NCBI RefSeq assembly: GCF_001484605.1
Contig: NZ_CP013747.1
Coordinates: forward strand, 3,472,001-3,536,000
Length of the DNA stretch: 64,000 bases
DNA from: Pseudarthrobacter sulfonivorans
GTDB lineage: Bacteria > Actinomycetota > Actinomycetes > Actinomycetales > Micrococcaceae
Direction: 5' to 3'
Shown: positions 50,701 through 59,468 of the stretch, one piece after another
Numbering within the stretch: position 1 is the stretch's first letter
Layout: each line of letters opens with the position of its first letter
The notes under the pieces: generated by a model
Told to the model about the DNA's origin: nothing
The model's input: the letters and a program-made list of their open reading frames with translations, nothing else
Databases searched by the model: none
Translations under genes and position numbers: made by a program

Positions 50701-53026
50701 CGGTACGATCAAGTACCGCGCGAGGAACACCGTCGACCCCTCCGGGATCAACGGACAGAGCGTCTACAACGGCACTGCCGGCGTGGACCGCATCTTCGGT
50801 GGAAACGACAGCGACACCTTCTGGGGTGGTGCCAGCAACGACATCATCGAAGGTGGTGACGGAGCCGACGTCGCACTCGGTGGCGAAGGCGAGGACATCA
50901 TCACCGACCTCGCCGGCGACGACGTGCACAAGGGCGGTCCCGGAAACGACGCGATCGACGCCGGCCCGGGCCTGGACATCATTATGGGTGGAGACGGCAA
51001 GGACTTCACGAACGGTGGAGCCAATGCCAACGAGACCTTCGGTGGAATCGGTGACGACTTCATCATGCTTGGTCAAGGCATCGATGCCGCGTTCGGTGAC
51101 AGCGGCGACGACTGGGAAGAGGGCGGGGACCAACCTGACCTCATGATCGGGGACAGCAGCAACCTGTTCTTCCTGGACGACTCCCAGAAGCCAGGACACG
51201 ACATCCTGATCGGCCAGGGCGGCGACGACGACTACGACATGGAAGGCGGCGACGACGTCGGCCTCGCAGGACCCGGCGTCGAGAAGGTCGCCGGAGCCTC
51301 GGGATACGACTGGGAGATCGGTCTTCAGGATCCACAGGCACAGGATGCCGACCTGAACCTCCCGATCCCGCCGCTGGACATCCTGCAGGTGGGAGTCCGG
51401 GACAAGTTCAACGAGGTGGAGGCACTCTCAGGCGCGAACCTCGATGACATCCTGCGGGGCGACGACGTGGTTCCCAGCGCCGTCGGCGGCGCCGGATTCA
51501 TCGGATGCGACGTGCTGGACCAGGCGGGCCTTGACCGCATCGCGGGCCTTGACCCGCTGGTACCGGCGCTCAGCACTCCGGCGAACACCGTCATCGGGGC
51601 GTCGGCATCCAGGGACTGCCCGCTGCTGGTCCCCGGCAGCAACGTCTGGGGCGATGGCAACATCCTCCTCGGCGGCGGTGGCAGCGACCTGATCGAGGGA
51701 CGCGGCGCCGATGACATCATCGACGGCGACAGGTACCTCAGCGTCCGGCTCAGCGTCCGCACGGACGCGAACAACCCGCTCAGCGAGGTTGGCAGCGCCG
51801 CCGGCATGACCACGCAGTACCTGCGGGACGGAAACGGTAACCTCACCGGTGCCACCCTCCAGGAAGCCGTGTTCGCGGGAACCGTGAACCCGGGCAACAT
51901 CGTGGCAGTCCGCGAGATCCTGGCGGGCACCGGCGGTACTGACACCGCGGTCTTCTCCGGACCGCTGTCGAACTACACCGTCGTTTCCACCCCCGCAACG
52001 GCGACCGAGCTGGCCAAGGTGACGGTCACCCAGACCGGTGCCAACGTGGTTGGCCAGAAGGTCAGCGACGGGATCGACACGCTGCGGAACATCGAGCGGC
52101 TGCAGTTCACCGATCAGGTGGTCACAGTGCAGGTGCCTGATGCGCCGGCCATCGGCTCGGCGACCGCAGGCAACAGTTCCGCAACGGTGACATTTACGGC
52201 CCCGGCGCCCAACGGATCCTCGGCGATCACAGGCTTCGAAGTGGTCGTGAACACCGGCGGCGCGGCAGTCCAGACGGTCACCGGCATTGCGGCCTCAGCC
52301 ACCAGTGCCACGGTCACCGGACTGACCAACGGCACCTCGTACACCCTCCAGGTGCGTGCGGTGAACCAGTTCGGCGCAGGGCCGCTGTCCGCGGAATCCA
52401 ACGCGATCACGCCAGCGGCCTCGGTACCCGGCACGCCGACCGGAGTCACGGCGACAGCGGGTGTCGCCTCGGCAACCGTGACGTGGACGGCACCGGCCAA
52501 TGACGGAGGGTCCCCGATCACGGGGTCCCAGATCGAAGTCCGCACGGGAACCACGGTGGTCACCACCGTCTCCTTCGCCGACGCGGCCACCAGCCAGGTG
52601 GTCACGGGCCTGGCAAACGGGACCGCGTACACGTTCGTGGTCCGGGCGGTGAACGCGGCCGGAACCAGCCTGGGTTCGGCACCGTCGAGTGCGGTGACCA
52701 CACCGAATACGGCCGGCGCTCCGGTGATTGGACGGGCACGGCAAGGAGCCAACCGTGGACCGGTGACGGCCAGCATCGACTGGACGCCGCCGGCGGCGAC
52801 GGGAGGTTCACCGATAACCGGTTACAAGGTGACGGCCCTGCGGATGAGTTCAGCCGCAGCCAACGCTACGGTGATCTCACGGACGGACTCCGCCGTTCTG
52901 CCGGCTACGGCGAGGTCCCTGGAGATGACCCTTACCAACAACAACTACCGGTTCGTTGTAGTGGCCATCACCGCAGTAGGGACCAGCCCGGAGTCCGCCC
53001 GCTCGAACAGCGTGGTGGCACGATAG
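47708..53026 (+). CDS. Giant secreted heme peroxidase with RTX repeats and fibronectin III domains
   Basis: 1772 residues. An N-terminal signal region (MIAAIAALVMPVGMGLPIVA, preceded by a basic stretch) leads to an animal-type heme peroxidase domain (about 240-900) with distal-His motif LFGQFFDHGVDQ and proximal-His region VYRFGHSML. Glycine/Asp-rich RTX-like calcium repeats follow (about 1025-1190, such as GGNDSDTFWGG, GGDGADVALGGEGED), then a mixed region and three fibronectin III domains (about 1475-1767). This layout matches bacterial peroxidases linked to Mn(II) oxidation (MopA type) and cell-surface oxidative chemistry. A multicopper oxidase is encoded nearby. Confidence 0.87.
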   Translation: MRPLSWMPLGLADGKAPASPGIEHSAFPSRQGRHAADRSIRVRPARVRMIAAIAALVMPVGMGLPIVAANAVTAPVGQGFTVTPADLAFILKQIKIAEAHAATLSPEHPCDTMIGTGPDQIASPLVSQGLRTIDGSCNNLVPGQETFGAADQTFPRLTTPVFKSAEESPPAFGPSQPTSYAQKQGSVFDSEPRVISNLIVDQTSTNPAAVAAAGNPVRSQGNDGIVPCTTDPDPSATPPVVEDPAGCVPSHQTLFIPNVTTDVGLSPPYNSMFTLFGQFFDHGVDQTVKGGGTVFVPLKDDDPLIAGPDHILGNGDDLPPHLQFMVLTRGKNQPGPDGTTGDNPATPADESADDIQNATNTDSPWVDQSQTYTSHSSHQVFVREYVNNADGKPVSTGKLLGGPAGPTAGGMATWATTKSQAETLLGLKLEDKDATNIPMIAADPYGKFLPGPLRGLPQYVTGAGLIEGDKANPVPVPADVKYFDTPFLTDIAHNADPSPQDTDHNPGTAPVAPAPDADNVASADFASQPLGTYDDEMLNAHFVAGDGRVNENIGLTAIHQIFHSEHDRLVGDIKNVLTTDTSASGTAALAEWQAAAGANGWNGERLFQAARFITEMEYQHLVFEEFARKIQPAINPFEPFAFTQTELNPAVKAEFAHAVYRFGHSMLTETISRRNEDSPGPDNQFGTSDDILGSQNDISLLKGFLNPPEYTNGGAAGSLTSEEAAGSIIMGMSDQAGNELDEFVTDTLRNNLLGLPLDLPTINMTRARSEGIPRLNVLRRDLFSATNDGQLKPYINWIDFGENLKHPESLVNFVAAYGQHPSITGATTLAGKREAARLIVRPNTGDVAPTDAAAFMNSTDAWANNGTQSITGLDNVDLWVGGLAEQTVVFGGLLGSTFNYVFENQLTDLQNGDRLYYLARTPGMNLRSALEGNSFAELMMRNTNVSSLKADSFATADCKFELKKLAGTTAGFAASGNTVANDPDSDCDEAALLIRMPDGTIKYRARNTVDPSGINGQSVYNGTAGVDRIFGGNDSDTFWGGASNDIIEGGDGADVALGGEGEDIITDLAGDDVHKGGPGNDAIDAGPGLDIIMGGDGKDFTNGGANANETFGGIGDDFIMLGQGIDAAFGDSGDDWEEGGDQPDLMIGDSSNLFFLDDSQKPGHDILIGQGGDDDYDMEGGDDVGLAGPGVEKVAGASGYDWEIGLQDPQAQDADLNLPIPPLDILQVGVRDKFNEVEALSGANLDDILRGDDVVPSAVGGAGFIGCDVLDQAGLDRIAGLDPLVPALSTPANTVIGASASRDCPLLVPGSNVWGDGNILLGGGGSDLIEGRGADDIIDGDRYLSVRLSVRTDANNPLSEVGSAAGMTTQYLRDGNGNLTGATLQEAVFAGTVNPGNIVAVREILAGTGGTDTAVFSGPLSNYTVVSTPATATELAKVTVTQTGANVVGQKVSDGIDTLRNIERLQFTDQVVTVQVPDAPAIGSATAGNSSATVTFTAPAPNGSSAITGFEVVVNTGGAAVQTVTGIAASATSATVTGLTNGTSYTLQVRAVNQFGAGPLSAESNAITPAASVPGTPTGVTATAGVASATVTWTAPANDGGSPITGSQIEVRTGTTVVTTVSFADAATSQVVTGLANGTAYTFVVRAVNAAGTSLGSAPSSAVTTPNTAGAPVIGRARQGANRGPVTASIDWTPPAATGGSPITGYKVTALRMSSAAANATVISRTDSAVLPATARSLEMTLTNNNYRFVVVAITAVGTSPESARSNSVVAR

Positions 53027-53065
53027 GGAAGGCACAGCGCAGCTAGCACCTGCAGCTGGCAAGTG

Positions 53066-53094
53066 AAGGGGGTGGCCCCGCGGCCACCCCCTTT
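53066..53094. terminator. Rho-independent terminator after the peroxidase gene
   Basis: AAGGGGGTGGCC (53066-53077), loop CCGC, GGCCACCCCCTT (53082-53093), then T. A perfect 12-bp GC-rich stem 40 bp after the stop codon. Confidence 0.85.
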
Positions 53095-53323
53095 GCTGTG
53101 CGTGCGGAGCTGCCTGTGGGGGCACACCACCACTGTGCCGAGCTCCCTCTGCTGCGCCGCCCCCCCCTGTGCCGGCACACCCCTGCCTGCAGTTCCCTCG
53201 GTGGGGGAGGTAACGGGGGGGGCATCTTTATCCAGGCATGGAAGAGGGGCCAGGCTGGCTGAGATACAGTCTCAGCCGGCCTGGCCCGTCGTCGTTAGTT
53301 AGCGAGCAGCGGTGCTGTTCTGA

Positions 53324-54097
53324 TCAATGGCCGTGTACCGGTTCCTGGGCAACGGACGCATCTGCGGGCTCCTTGTCCATGTCCACGCCCGTTCCCGTCC
53401 CCGAGCGCGGAGCCACCTTGACGTCGTCGGCGGTGTTCCCTGCGGCGCGGGCAACGCCGCGGCGGACGGCCTCCACCGTCTTGTCGCTCAGGAGCGGGCC
53501 CGTGTAGCCCAGTTCCAGCTCACCGTCGCCGGCATGGGTGTCATAGTTGCCCAGCCCATCGGCGAGGATGCCTTCCAGCGCGATTGCCTCGGCCAGGGCC
53601 CCGGGGTTGGCCGAGCTGACAGCGAACCGGAGGTCGTGCACCAGGACCTGGGCCACATGAACGTGGTCCAGTCCCGGAAACGCCAGGTCGTGGCCGAATG
53701 CAAGGTTAACCAGTTCGCCGCCATCAGCGATGGTGGCATCACTGGGCAACGCAACAATGAGCTCTGGCACCGTGTGTTGCAGCACGTTAGCGTCAAGGAC
53801 ATCCGGTGAGATCGGGGACACGGCCAGCCCCTGGCTGCCCGCAGCCGAGGAGAGCGCTGCGCTGAGCGCAACCAGATCCGCGTTAGGGGCCGGGTGGATG
53901 GCCACCACAATACGGCGGCGGACCATCAGCCCGTCGTAGCTCACCTGGGGCCGGCCGTTCCCCAGCTCGGAACCCGAACCGGACGTCAGGACCACGCCGG
54001 ACGGGTCGGAAGGAGAACCGGGTGGCGCTCCGGCAGTGCAGCCGGCCAACAGCGAAGAGGCCAGAACCACCGAGACGGCAACAGCAGCCGCCTTCAT
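53324..54097 (-). CDS. Secreted lipoprotein of unknown function
   Basis: 257 residues. Lipobox LASSLLAGC at the end of a classic lipoprotein signal, then a Ser/Gly/Pro linker. The folded part resembles a tandem alpha/beta unit (RRRIVVAIHPAPNADLVALS, ELIVALPSDATIADGGELVN, HVAQVLVHDLRFAVSSANPG). No family was recognised. It starts 1 bp after the stop of the multicopper oxidase gene, so both are in one leftward operon. Confidence 0.7.
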   Translation of the reverse strand: MKAAAVAVSVVLASSLLAGCTAGAPPGSPSDPSGVVLTSGSGSELGNGRPQVSYDGLMVRRRIVVAIHPAPNADLVALSAALSSAAGSQGLAVSPISPDVLDANVLQHTVPELIVALPSDATIADGGELVNLAFGHDLAFPGLDHVHVAQVLVHDLRFAVSSANPGALAEAIALEGILADGLGNYDTHAGDGELELGYTGPLLSDKTVEAVRRGVARAAGNTADDVKVAPRSGTGTGVDMDKEPADASVAQEPVHGH

Positions 54098-54098
54098 C

Positions 54099-55808
54099 TC
54101 ACGTACCCGCCGGGTAACCCGGCTGGTAGCGCGGGATGAAATAGTTCGCTGGCAGGGTGTCCGGGACGGAGGGGTCGGAGGTGATGGGATCGTTGTTCCG
54201 CGGATCGCCCACGGAGAACTGCACCATCATGTCGTGGTCCTCGTGCACCAGGTTATGGCAGTGCACCATGTAGCGTCCGCCCGCCTGGGCTCCGGTGTCG
54301 AACTGCGTGAGGAAGGTGACGGACTCGTTCTCACCCGCATAGAAGACATCCTTGGGACCCCCCTCCCACGCGAACGGTTTCCCGCCGTTGGTGTTGCGGG
54401 CGATGATCTTGGCATCGACCAGATGGATGTGGACAGGGTGGAACCAGCCGCCGGATCCGTTGGTGATGGTCCACTGCTCAACGTCAAAAGGCTGCGGATT
54501 GCCGAACAGCTTAGTGAACCCTGAACTTTCCACATCGGCCCACGTAACCCCGTTGATGGTCCATTCCCCGTTCTCCCGCTCCACCCTGAGCTCCCGCTTG
54601 GCCACAGCCATCTCCGGCGTCAGGCTCATGGTGTGCAGGCCGCCGTGGGCGGCGTTCGGCGACCCGCCCTCGTCGAGCGTCTTGGGAATCGAGGAGATGC
54701 CTCCCTTCCCCGAGCCGGAGTTGCGCACTACCTCGAACTGCATGATTTTGTCCGTATTGGCAAAATCCTCGTTGTTCTTGTTGCTGAGGTTCCGCAACTG
54801 AATCTTTTGCCCCACTTTGTACTTCCGGAAGTCGATGAGGATCTCGTAGCGTTCCGCGGTGCCCTGCCGCCACGACTGCACCGCCTGGACCTTGGGCGTC
54901 ATACCGCCGTCGGTGCCGACGATGTAAACCGGCTCTCCGGTGGAGAGGGTGGGCCGGTACGAACGGGTAATCGAGGCCACGAGGACCCGGAAACGGTAAA
55001 TGCGCGGCTTCACCTTCATGGTTGGCCACGGCACCCCGTTGACCATGATGATGTCGCCCCACAAGCCGTCGTGGTCGTTGTCGTTGTAGCCGAACGAGCC
55101 GTCAGCATTGAACAGGGCATCCGAGATCATCAGCGGCACATCGAACTCACCCTGCGGCAGCTGGTCACGCTCGAACTCATCGGACAGTGCGTAGAAGCCG
55201 GCCAGCCCGGAGTACACATTCTCGGCCGTCACGTGATGCTTGTGGTCGTGGTACCAGAGCGTCCGCCCCGTTTGCCAGTTGGGGTAGTGGTAGTTCTTGA
55301 CGTATCCCGGTGGAGTGGTGTCATTGGCGTACCCGTCGTATTGCGGCAGCGACGCCGAGCCGTGGAGGTGGGTAACGGTATGGAAGGCCATGGGATGCAG
55401 CAGGCCCAGCGCCGGGAAGTCATTACGGATCCGCACCTCGGTCCGGGTCCCCTGGAGGGCCCGGATAGTAGGGGCGGGGAAAATACCGTTGTACCCGGCG
55501 AGCGTGGTGGTGAGCCCCGGCAAAAACTGGGCTTGTCCAAGCTTCTGCGTCAGCGCGTACTTGGCATACGGGCGGTTGCGGTCCCCGTCGTCGAAGCCGG
55601 TTTCGTAAGGCTCCAGCACTGGTGGCCGCCGGAACACGCCCGCGTACGGAACGGGGGTGTTTTGGGGCGCGAGCTGGCTGGTCGTGATGGGCGGCGTGGT
55701 GGGCGGCGTGGTGGACGAAGGAACGGTGAGCGGGGTCCCCTTCATGCCCACGAGGCTGAATGCTCCAAGCGCTCCGCCCAGTTTTAGAACTTCCCTGCGA
55801 GATGTCAT
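54099..55808 (-). CDS. Multicopper oxidase (CotA/bilirubin-oxidase type)
   Basis: 569 residues. N-terminal SRREVLKLGGALGAFSLVG is a Tat signal, followed by a Pro/Thr linker and three cupredoxin domains. Copper ligands: H147-x-H149 in THLHG, H187-x-H189 in WYHDHKHH, then HPVHIHLVD and MVHCHNLVHEDHDMM in the last domain, which supplies the type 1 Cys-His site. The axial residue region ends HDMM, so a Met ligand is likely. It oxidises phenols, metals or bilirubin-like substrates using O2; with the large peroxidase it may serve Mn(II) or aromatic oxidation. It lies 1 bp upstream of the lipoprotein gene. Confidence 0.9.
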   Translation of the reverse strand: MTSRREVLKLGGALGAFSLVGMKGTPLTVPSSTTPPTTPPITTSQLAPQNTPVPYAGVFRRPPVLEPYETGFDDGDRNRPYAKYALTQKLGQAQFLPGLTTTLAGYNGIFPAPTIRALQGTRTEVRIRNDFPALGLLHPMAFHTVTHLHGSASLPQYDGYANDTTPPGYVKNYHYPNWQTGRTLWYHDHKHHVTAENVYSGLAGFYALSDEFERDQLPQGEFDVPLMISDALFNADGSFGYNDNDHDGLWGDIIMVNGVPWPTMKVKPRIYRFRVLVASITRSYRPTLSTGEPVYIVGTDGGMTPKVQAVQSWRQGTAERYEILIDFRKYKVGQKIQLRNLSNKNNEDFANTDKIMQFEVVRNSGSGKGGISSIPKTLDEGGSPNAAHGGLHTMSLTPEMAVAKRELRVERENGEWTINGVTWADVESSGFTKLFGNPQPFDVEQWTITNGSGGWFHPVHIHLVDAKIIARNTNGGKPFAWEGGPKDVFYAGENESVTFLTQFDTGAQAGGRYMVHCHNLVHEDHDMMVQFSVGDPRNNDPITSDPSVPDTLPANYFIPRYQPGYPAGT

Positions 55809-55958
55809 GACCTCTCCTCAATGGTGAGTGGCTGCTCAACCCTGCTCAGATCATGCGCCGCGCAACTTGTAAAAAGGCTGGAGCGGCCACCCCCGGAGGC
55901 CCCTGCCAAGGGAGTGGTTGGCCGCATCAACGTCGGAGGCTGCCGGTAAAGTGAAACC

Positions 55959-56984
55959 ATGCCCGACGACCGCGCACGCCAGCCCCGGAACGCGTTCCCG
56001 GACCTCCCTTCCCTGGACGAACTGCTCGCCACTGCCCACGTGGTGAGCCTGCCCATGCGGGTGAAGTTCCGCGGCATCATGGAACGCGAAACGCTGCTGC
56101 TGCGAGGGCCGCACGGGTGGGGCGAGTTTTGCCCGTTCCCCGAATATGCCGACGCCGAGGCTTCCCGCTGGCTCGCCGCCGCCATCGAGGCCGGCTGGCA
56201 CGGTTTCCCTTCGCCAGTCCGTTCGTTGATCCCCGTTAACGCCACCGTGCCTGCCGTTTCCGCGGACCGGGTGCCGGAGGTCCTGACCCGGTTCGGCCGG
56301 GTGGACGCCGTCAAGGTCAAGGTGGCCGAGCGCGGGCAGACGCTCGACGACGACGCCGCCCGGGTGGCCGCCGTCCGTTCCGCATTGCCGGGCGCCGCCA
56401 TCCGCGTCGACGCCAACGGCGGCTGGGACGTGCCCTTTGCAGTGTCGGCACTCACCCGGCTCGCCGCCGTCGGACTTGAATATGCCGAGCAGCCGGTGCC
56501 CACCATCGAGGGGCTCGCCGAGGTGCGGCGGCAGCTGCGCGCCGCCGGGACGCCGGTCCTGATCGCCGCCGACGAAAGCGTGCGCAAGGAATCCGACCCC
56601 CTTAGGGTGGCACGGGCCGGCGCGGCGGATCTGCTGGTTGTCAAGGTCGCGCCGCTCGGGGGAGTGCGGCGCGCGCTGGACATCGTGGCGCAGGCCGGGC
56701 TCCCCGCCGTCGTCAGCTCCGCACTGGACACCTCCGTGGGCATCCGCGCCGGGCTGGCTCTGGCCGCTGCCCTGCCCGAACTGCCGTATGCGTGCGGGCT
56801 GGGGACGGTGTCGCTGTTCACCTCGGATATCACGCTGGATCCGTTGGTGGCCGACGACGGCGCCATCCGCCTCCGCGATGTCGCCGCCGACGCCGGGCTG
56901 CTGGAGCAGTATGCGGCTTCCCCGGAACGCCGCAACTGGTGGCTGGCCCGCCTCGCCAGGGTCCACGCCCTCCTCGCCCCCTGA
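55959..56984 (+). CDS. menC: o-Succinylbenzoate synthase
   Basis: 341 residues of the enolase superfamily (OSBS). Capping domain at both ends and the barrel motifs VKVKVAERG (KxK acid/base), RVDANGGW, YAEQP, AADES (Mg ligands and catalytic Asp/Glu) and VVKVAPLGG with the second Lys. It dehydrates SHCHC in menaquinone synthesis. It sits near menD (59469-61163), with phoX between them. It diverges from the multicopper oxidase gene. Confidence 0.92.
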   Translation: MPDDRARQPRNAFPDLPSLDELLATAHVVSLPMRVKFRGIMERETLLLRGPHGWGEFCPFPEYADAEASRWLAAAIEAGWHGFPSPVRSLIPVNATVPAVSADRVPEVLTRFGRVDAVKVKVAERGQTLDDDAARVAAVRSALPGAAIRVDANGGWDVPFAVSALTRLAAVGLEYAEQPVPTIEGLAEVRRQLRAAGTPVLIAADESVRKESDPLRVARAGAADLLVVKVAPLGGVRRALDIVAQAGLPAVVSSALDTSVGIRAGLALAAALPELPYACGLGTVSLFTSDITLDPLVADDGAIRLRDVAADAGLLEQYAASPERRNWWLARLARVHALLAP

Positions 56985-56986
56985 CC

Positions 56987-57070
56987 CTCTCTCACTTCCT
57001 GCAGGTTTCTTACGAACGCTCTCTCGCTTAACGCGGTTTTTTGGGCAACGCTCTCTCACATCCCTGCAGG
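56987..57070. repeat. Direct repeats of a CTCTCTCAC tag
   Basis: CTCTCTCACTTCCTGCAGG (56987-57005) and CTCTCTCACATCCCTGCAGG (57051-57070) with a partial copy GAACGCTCTCTCGC at 57014-57027. A reverse-orientation relative appears near 59323-59335. The last copy runs into the PHO box. Confidence 0.7.
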
Positions 57071-57101
57071 TCACCGCCGGTTAACCGGAACTTCACCCGG
57101 C
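57069..57101 (+). promoter_or_regulatory. PHO box (three 11-nt direct repeats) upstream of phoX
   Basis: Units GGTCACCGCCG (57069-57079), GTTAACCGGAA (57080-57090) and CTTCACCCGGC (57091-57101) each match 6 of 7 bases of the actinobacterial PhoP heptamer GTTCACC, in perfect 11-nt register. They lie 68 bp before the phoX start. Confidence 0.75.
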
Positions 57102-57168
57102 TGACGGCTGGGCGTCGGAAGCGGCTGAAAGGGTGGCCGGGACCCGATCGTAAATTTGGAGGCACCCC

Positions 57169-59241
57169 TTGTCTGAAACGACAGCCCGCAAGTTCACCCT
57201 GCTGCCCATGCTTGGCCACACCAAGGGCAAGCGAAGCGCCGTCACCTGCGCTTTGAAGTGCGACAACGCCTGCTCCGGCGATGTCTGCAACACGAGCTCC
57301 AACAGCTACTTCCGGGACATCGCGTCCGCCACCATGTCCCGCCGCGCCGCCCTGGGCTTCGGCGCCGCCGGTGCGCTCGCCGTCGTACTCGGCAGCGCCA
57401 TTACCTCAGCGGAACCGGCAGTTGCCGGCGGCCCCGGCCTGGCGCCGGCAGCTAAGGAAGGCTTCGCCAAGGCGAAGCTGAAGTTCACGCCGATCGCTCC
57501 GGTGGATGCCGCCGTCGACGCCGTCACCGTTCCGGAAGGCTTCACCTGGCAGCCCGTGATCCGCTGGGGTGACCCGATCTTCAACGGCGCCCCGGACTTC
57601 GACCTGAACAACCAGACAGCCGCCGCGCAGGAAAAGCAGTTCGGCTACAACTGCGACTACACGGACATCCTGGAGATCCCGAACACCAAGGGCCGCCGGG
57701 CCGTGCTGTTCGCGAACCACGAATACACCAACGACGGCATCATGTTCCCGCCGTCCATGCCCGCTGCCGACGTCCGCGCAGTGGGCCAGGCTGCACACGG
57801 CCTGTCCGTCGTCGAGCTCGAGCGCAAGAACAAGAACAAGCCGTGGACCTACGTCAAGGGCGCGCCGCTGAACCGCCGCCTCCTGAACAACACAGTCTAC
57901 GAACTGACCGGCCCCGCCGCCGGCTCGGAGCTAGTCAAGACGGTGAAGGACCGCGACGGCCGCTTCATCAAGGGCACGCTGGGTAACTGCGCCGGCGGCA
58001 CCACCCCGTGGGGCACCATCCTCTCCGGCGAGGAAAACTTTAACGGTTACTTCCGCTCCCCGGGTACCTCCGCTTATGACAAGCGTTACGGCCTCACCGA
58101 CAAGGCCACCGCCCGCCAGTGGGAAATTGATGACGAGCGCTTCGACACCCGCAAACCCGGCTACGAGAACGAGGCCAACCGCTTCGGCTACATTGTTGAG
58201 GTTGACCCGTTCGATCCGACCTCCACCCCCAAGAAGCACTCCTCGTTGGGCCGCTTCAAGCACGAGGGCGCCAACGTCATCATCGCCGAATCCGGGCACG
58301 TGGTGGCTTACTCCGGCGACGACGAGCGCTTCGACTACCTCTACAAGTTCGTGTCCAAGGACAAGTACATCGAGGGCAACCGCCAGCACAACATGACGCT
58401 CCTCTCCGCCGGCAACCTCTACGTGGCTCGGTTCACCGGAAACTCAGCCGATTTCAAGGCCAGCGAAGTGCCGGCAGACGGTGCGTTCGACGGCACGGGC
58501 GAGTGGCTCGCGCTGGTGGAGAACGGAGTCTCTGCAGTACCGGAAATGACTGTTGAACAAGTTCTGGTCTACACCCGCGTTGCCGCCGACAAGGTTGGCC
58601 CCACCAAGATGGACCGTGCCGAGGACGTTGAGCCCAGCCTGCACACCGGCAAGGTCTACGTGGCCTGCACCAACAACTCCAACCGCGGCGTCGGCTCGAA
58701 CGAAGCCGCCAACGAGGTCAACCCGCGCAACGAAAACCGCGACGGCCACATCGTGGAAATCACCGAAACCGGCGACCAGACCTCCACTGCCTTTACGTGG
58801 AACCTGCTCATGGTCTGCGGCGATCCCGCCACCGACAAGTTCACCTACTTCTCCGGCTTCCCGGTGGACAAGGTCTCGCCCATCTCCTGCCCGGACAACC
58901 TCGCGTTCGACTCCGTGGGCAACCTCTGGATCTCCACCGACGGCGCCCCCGCCGGAATCGGCAAGGCCGACGGCCTCTTCAAGGTCACCCTCGAAGGTGC
59001 CGAACGTGGCAAGGTGGAGCAGTTCCTGGCCGTGCCGAAGGAAGGCGAGACCTGCGGACCGATCATCCACGACGACGAGCGCACCGTTTTCGTGGCCGTG
59101 CAGCACCCGGGTGAGGAAGGCTCGTTCGAGAAGCAGAGCTCGTTCTTCCCGGACTACGTAAAGGAAGGCGCGACGCCGGCCCGCGGCGAGGCGCGCGCAC
59201 CCCGTCCGTCCGTGATCCAGGTGTTCCGCACGGACGCCTAA
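57169..59241 (+). CDS. phoX: PhoX-family alkaline phosphatase, Tat-exported
   Basis: 690 residues from TTG 57169, 7 bp after GGAGG. A long N-terminal region with four Cys (ALKCDNACSGDVCNTSS) precedes the twin-arginine signal SRRAALGFGAAGAL. The six-blade propeller PhoX fold shows FANHEYTNDG, TPWGTILSGEENFNGYF, VAYSGDDERFDYLYKFVS and PDNLAFDSVGNLWISTDG, the metal-binding motifs of the family. Releases phosphate from organic phosphates outside the cell; the PHO box makes PhoP control likely. Confidence 0.9.
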   Translation: MSETTARKFTLLPMLGHTKGKRSAVTCALKCDNACSGDVCNTSSNSYFRDIASATMSRRAALGFGAAGALAVVLGSAITSAEPAVAGGPGLAPAAKEGFAKAKLKFTPIAPVDAAVDAVTVPEGFTWQPVIRWGDPIFNGAPDFDLNNQTAAAQEKQFGYNCDYTDILEIPNTKGRRAVLFANHEYTNDGIMFPPSMPAADVRAVGQAAHGLSVVELERKNKNKPWTYVKGAPLNRRLLNNTVYELTGPAAGSELVKTVKDRDGRFIKGTLGNCAGGTTPWGTILSGEENFNGYFRSPGTSAYDKRYGLTDKATARQWEIDDERFDTRKPGYENEANRFGYIVEVDPFDPTSTPKKHSSLGRFKHEGANVIIAESGHVVAYSGDDERFDYLYKFVSKDKYIEGNRQHNMTLLSAGNLYVARFTGNSADFKASEVPADGAFDGTGEWLALVENGVSAVPEMTVEQVLVYTRVAADKVGPTKMDRAEDVEPSLHTGKVYVACTNNSNRGVGSNEAANEVNPRNENRDGHIVEITETGDQTSTAFTWNLLMVCGDPATDKFTYFSGFPVDKVSPISCPDNLAFDSVGNLWISTDGAPAGIGKADGLFKVTLEGAERGKVEQFLAVPKEGETCGPIIHDDERTVFVAVQHPGEEGSFEKQSSFFPDYVKEGATPARGEARAPRPSVIQVFRTDA

Positions 59242-59255
59242 CACCCCTCCCACCA

Positions 59256-59318
59256 CGTTGCTCTATCACTTGCAGTCCCTATCCGGCTTCGGAAGGGACT
59301 GTAAGTGATAGAGCAACG
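59256..59318. repeat. Near-perfect 25-bp intergenic palindrome
   Basis: Left arm 59256-59280 begins CGTTGCTCTATCACTTGCAG; right arm 59294-59318 is its complement except for one base; 13-nt loop. It lies 15 bp after the phoX stop and may also terminate transcription. Confidence 0.85.
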
Positions 59319-59336
59319 CAGGGGGGAGAGAGCGTC

Positions 59337-59447
59337 CTAGCCGATCAGGCCGGCGCCGAACTCCTCTTCGGCGATGAGCGGCCTGATGACCGCCTCCACT
59401 TCGCCCTGGATGAAGTTGCGCGGGAGTCCCGGGACAGGCAGGCGTCC
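59337..59447 (-). pseudogene. C-terminal fragment of an unrecognised gene
   Basis: A minus-strand frame reads LPVPGLPRNFIQGEVEAV, then IRPLIAEEEFGAGLIG and stop, with a stop codon just upstream. It has protein-like composition but no start; the rest appears lost at the menD promoter. It may be a chance frame. Confidence 0.3.
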
Positions 59448-59468
59448 TCAGGATGGCAAACTGGTTCG

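Noticed and set aside
53324..53809. Plus-strand 160-residue frame at the end of the peroxidase region
   Set aside because: It is antisense to the lipoprotein gene, which has a clear lipobox and operon context.
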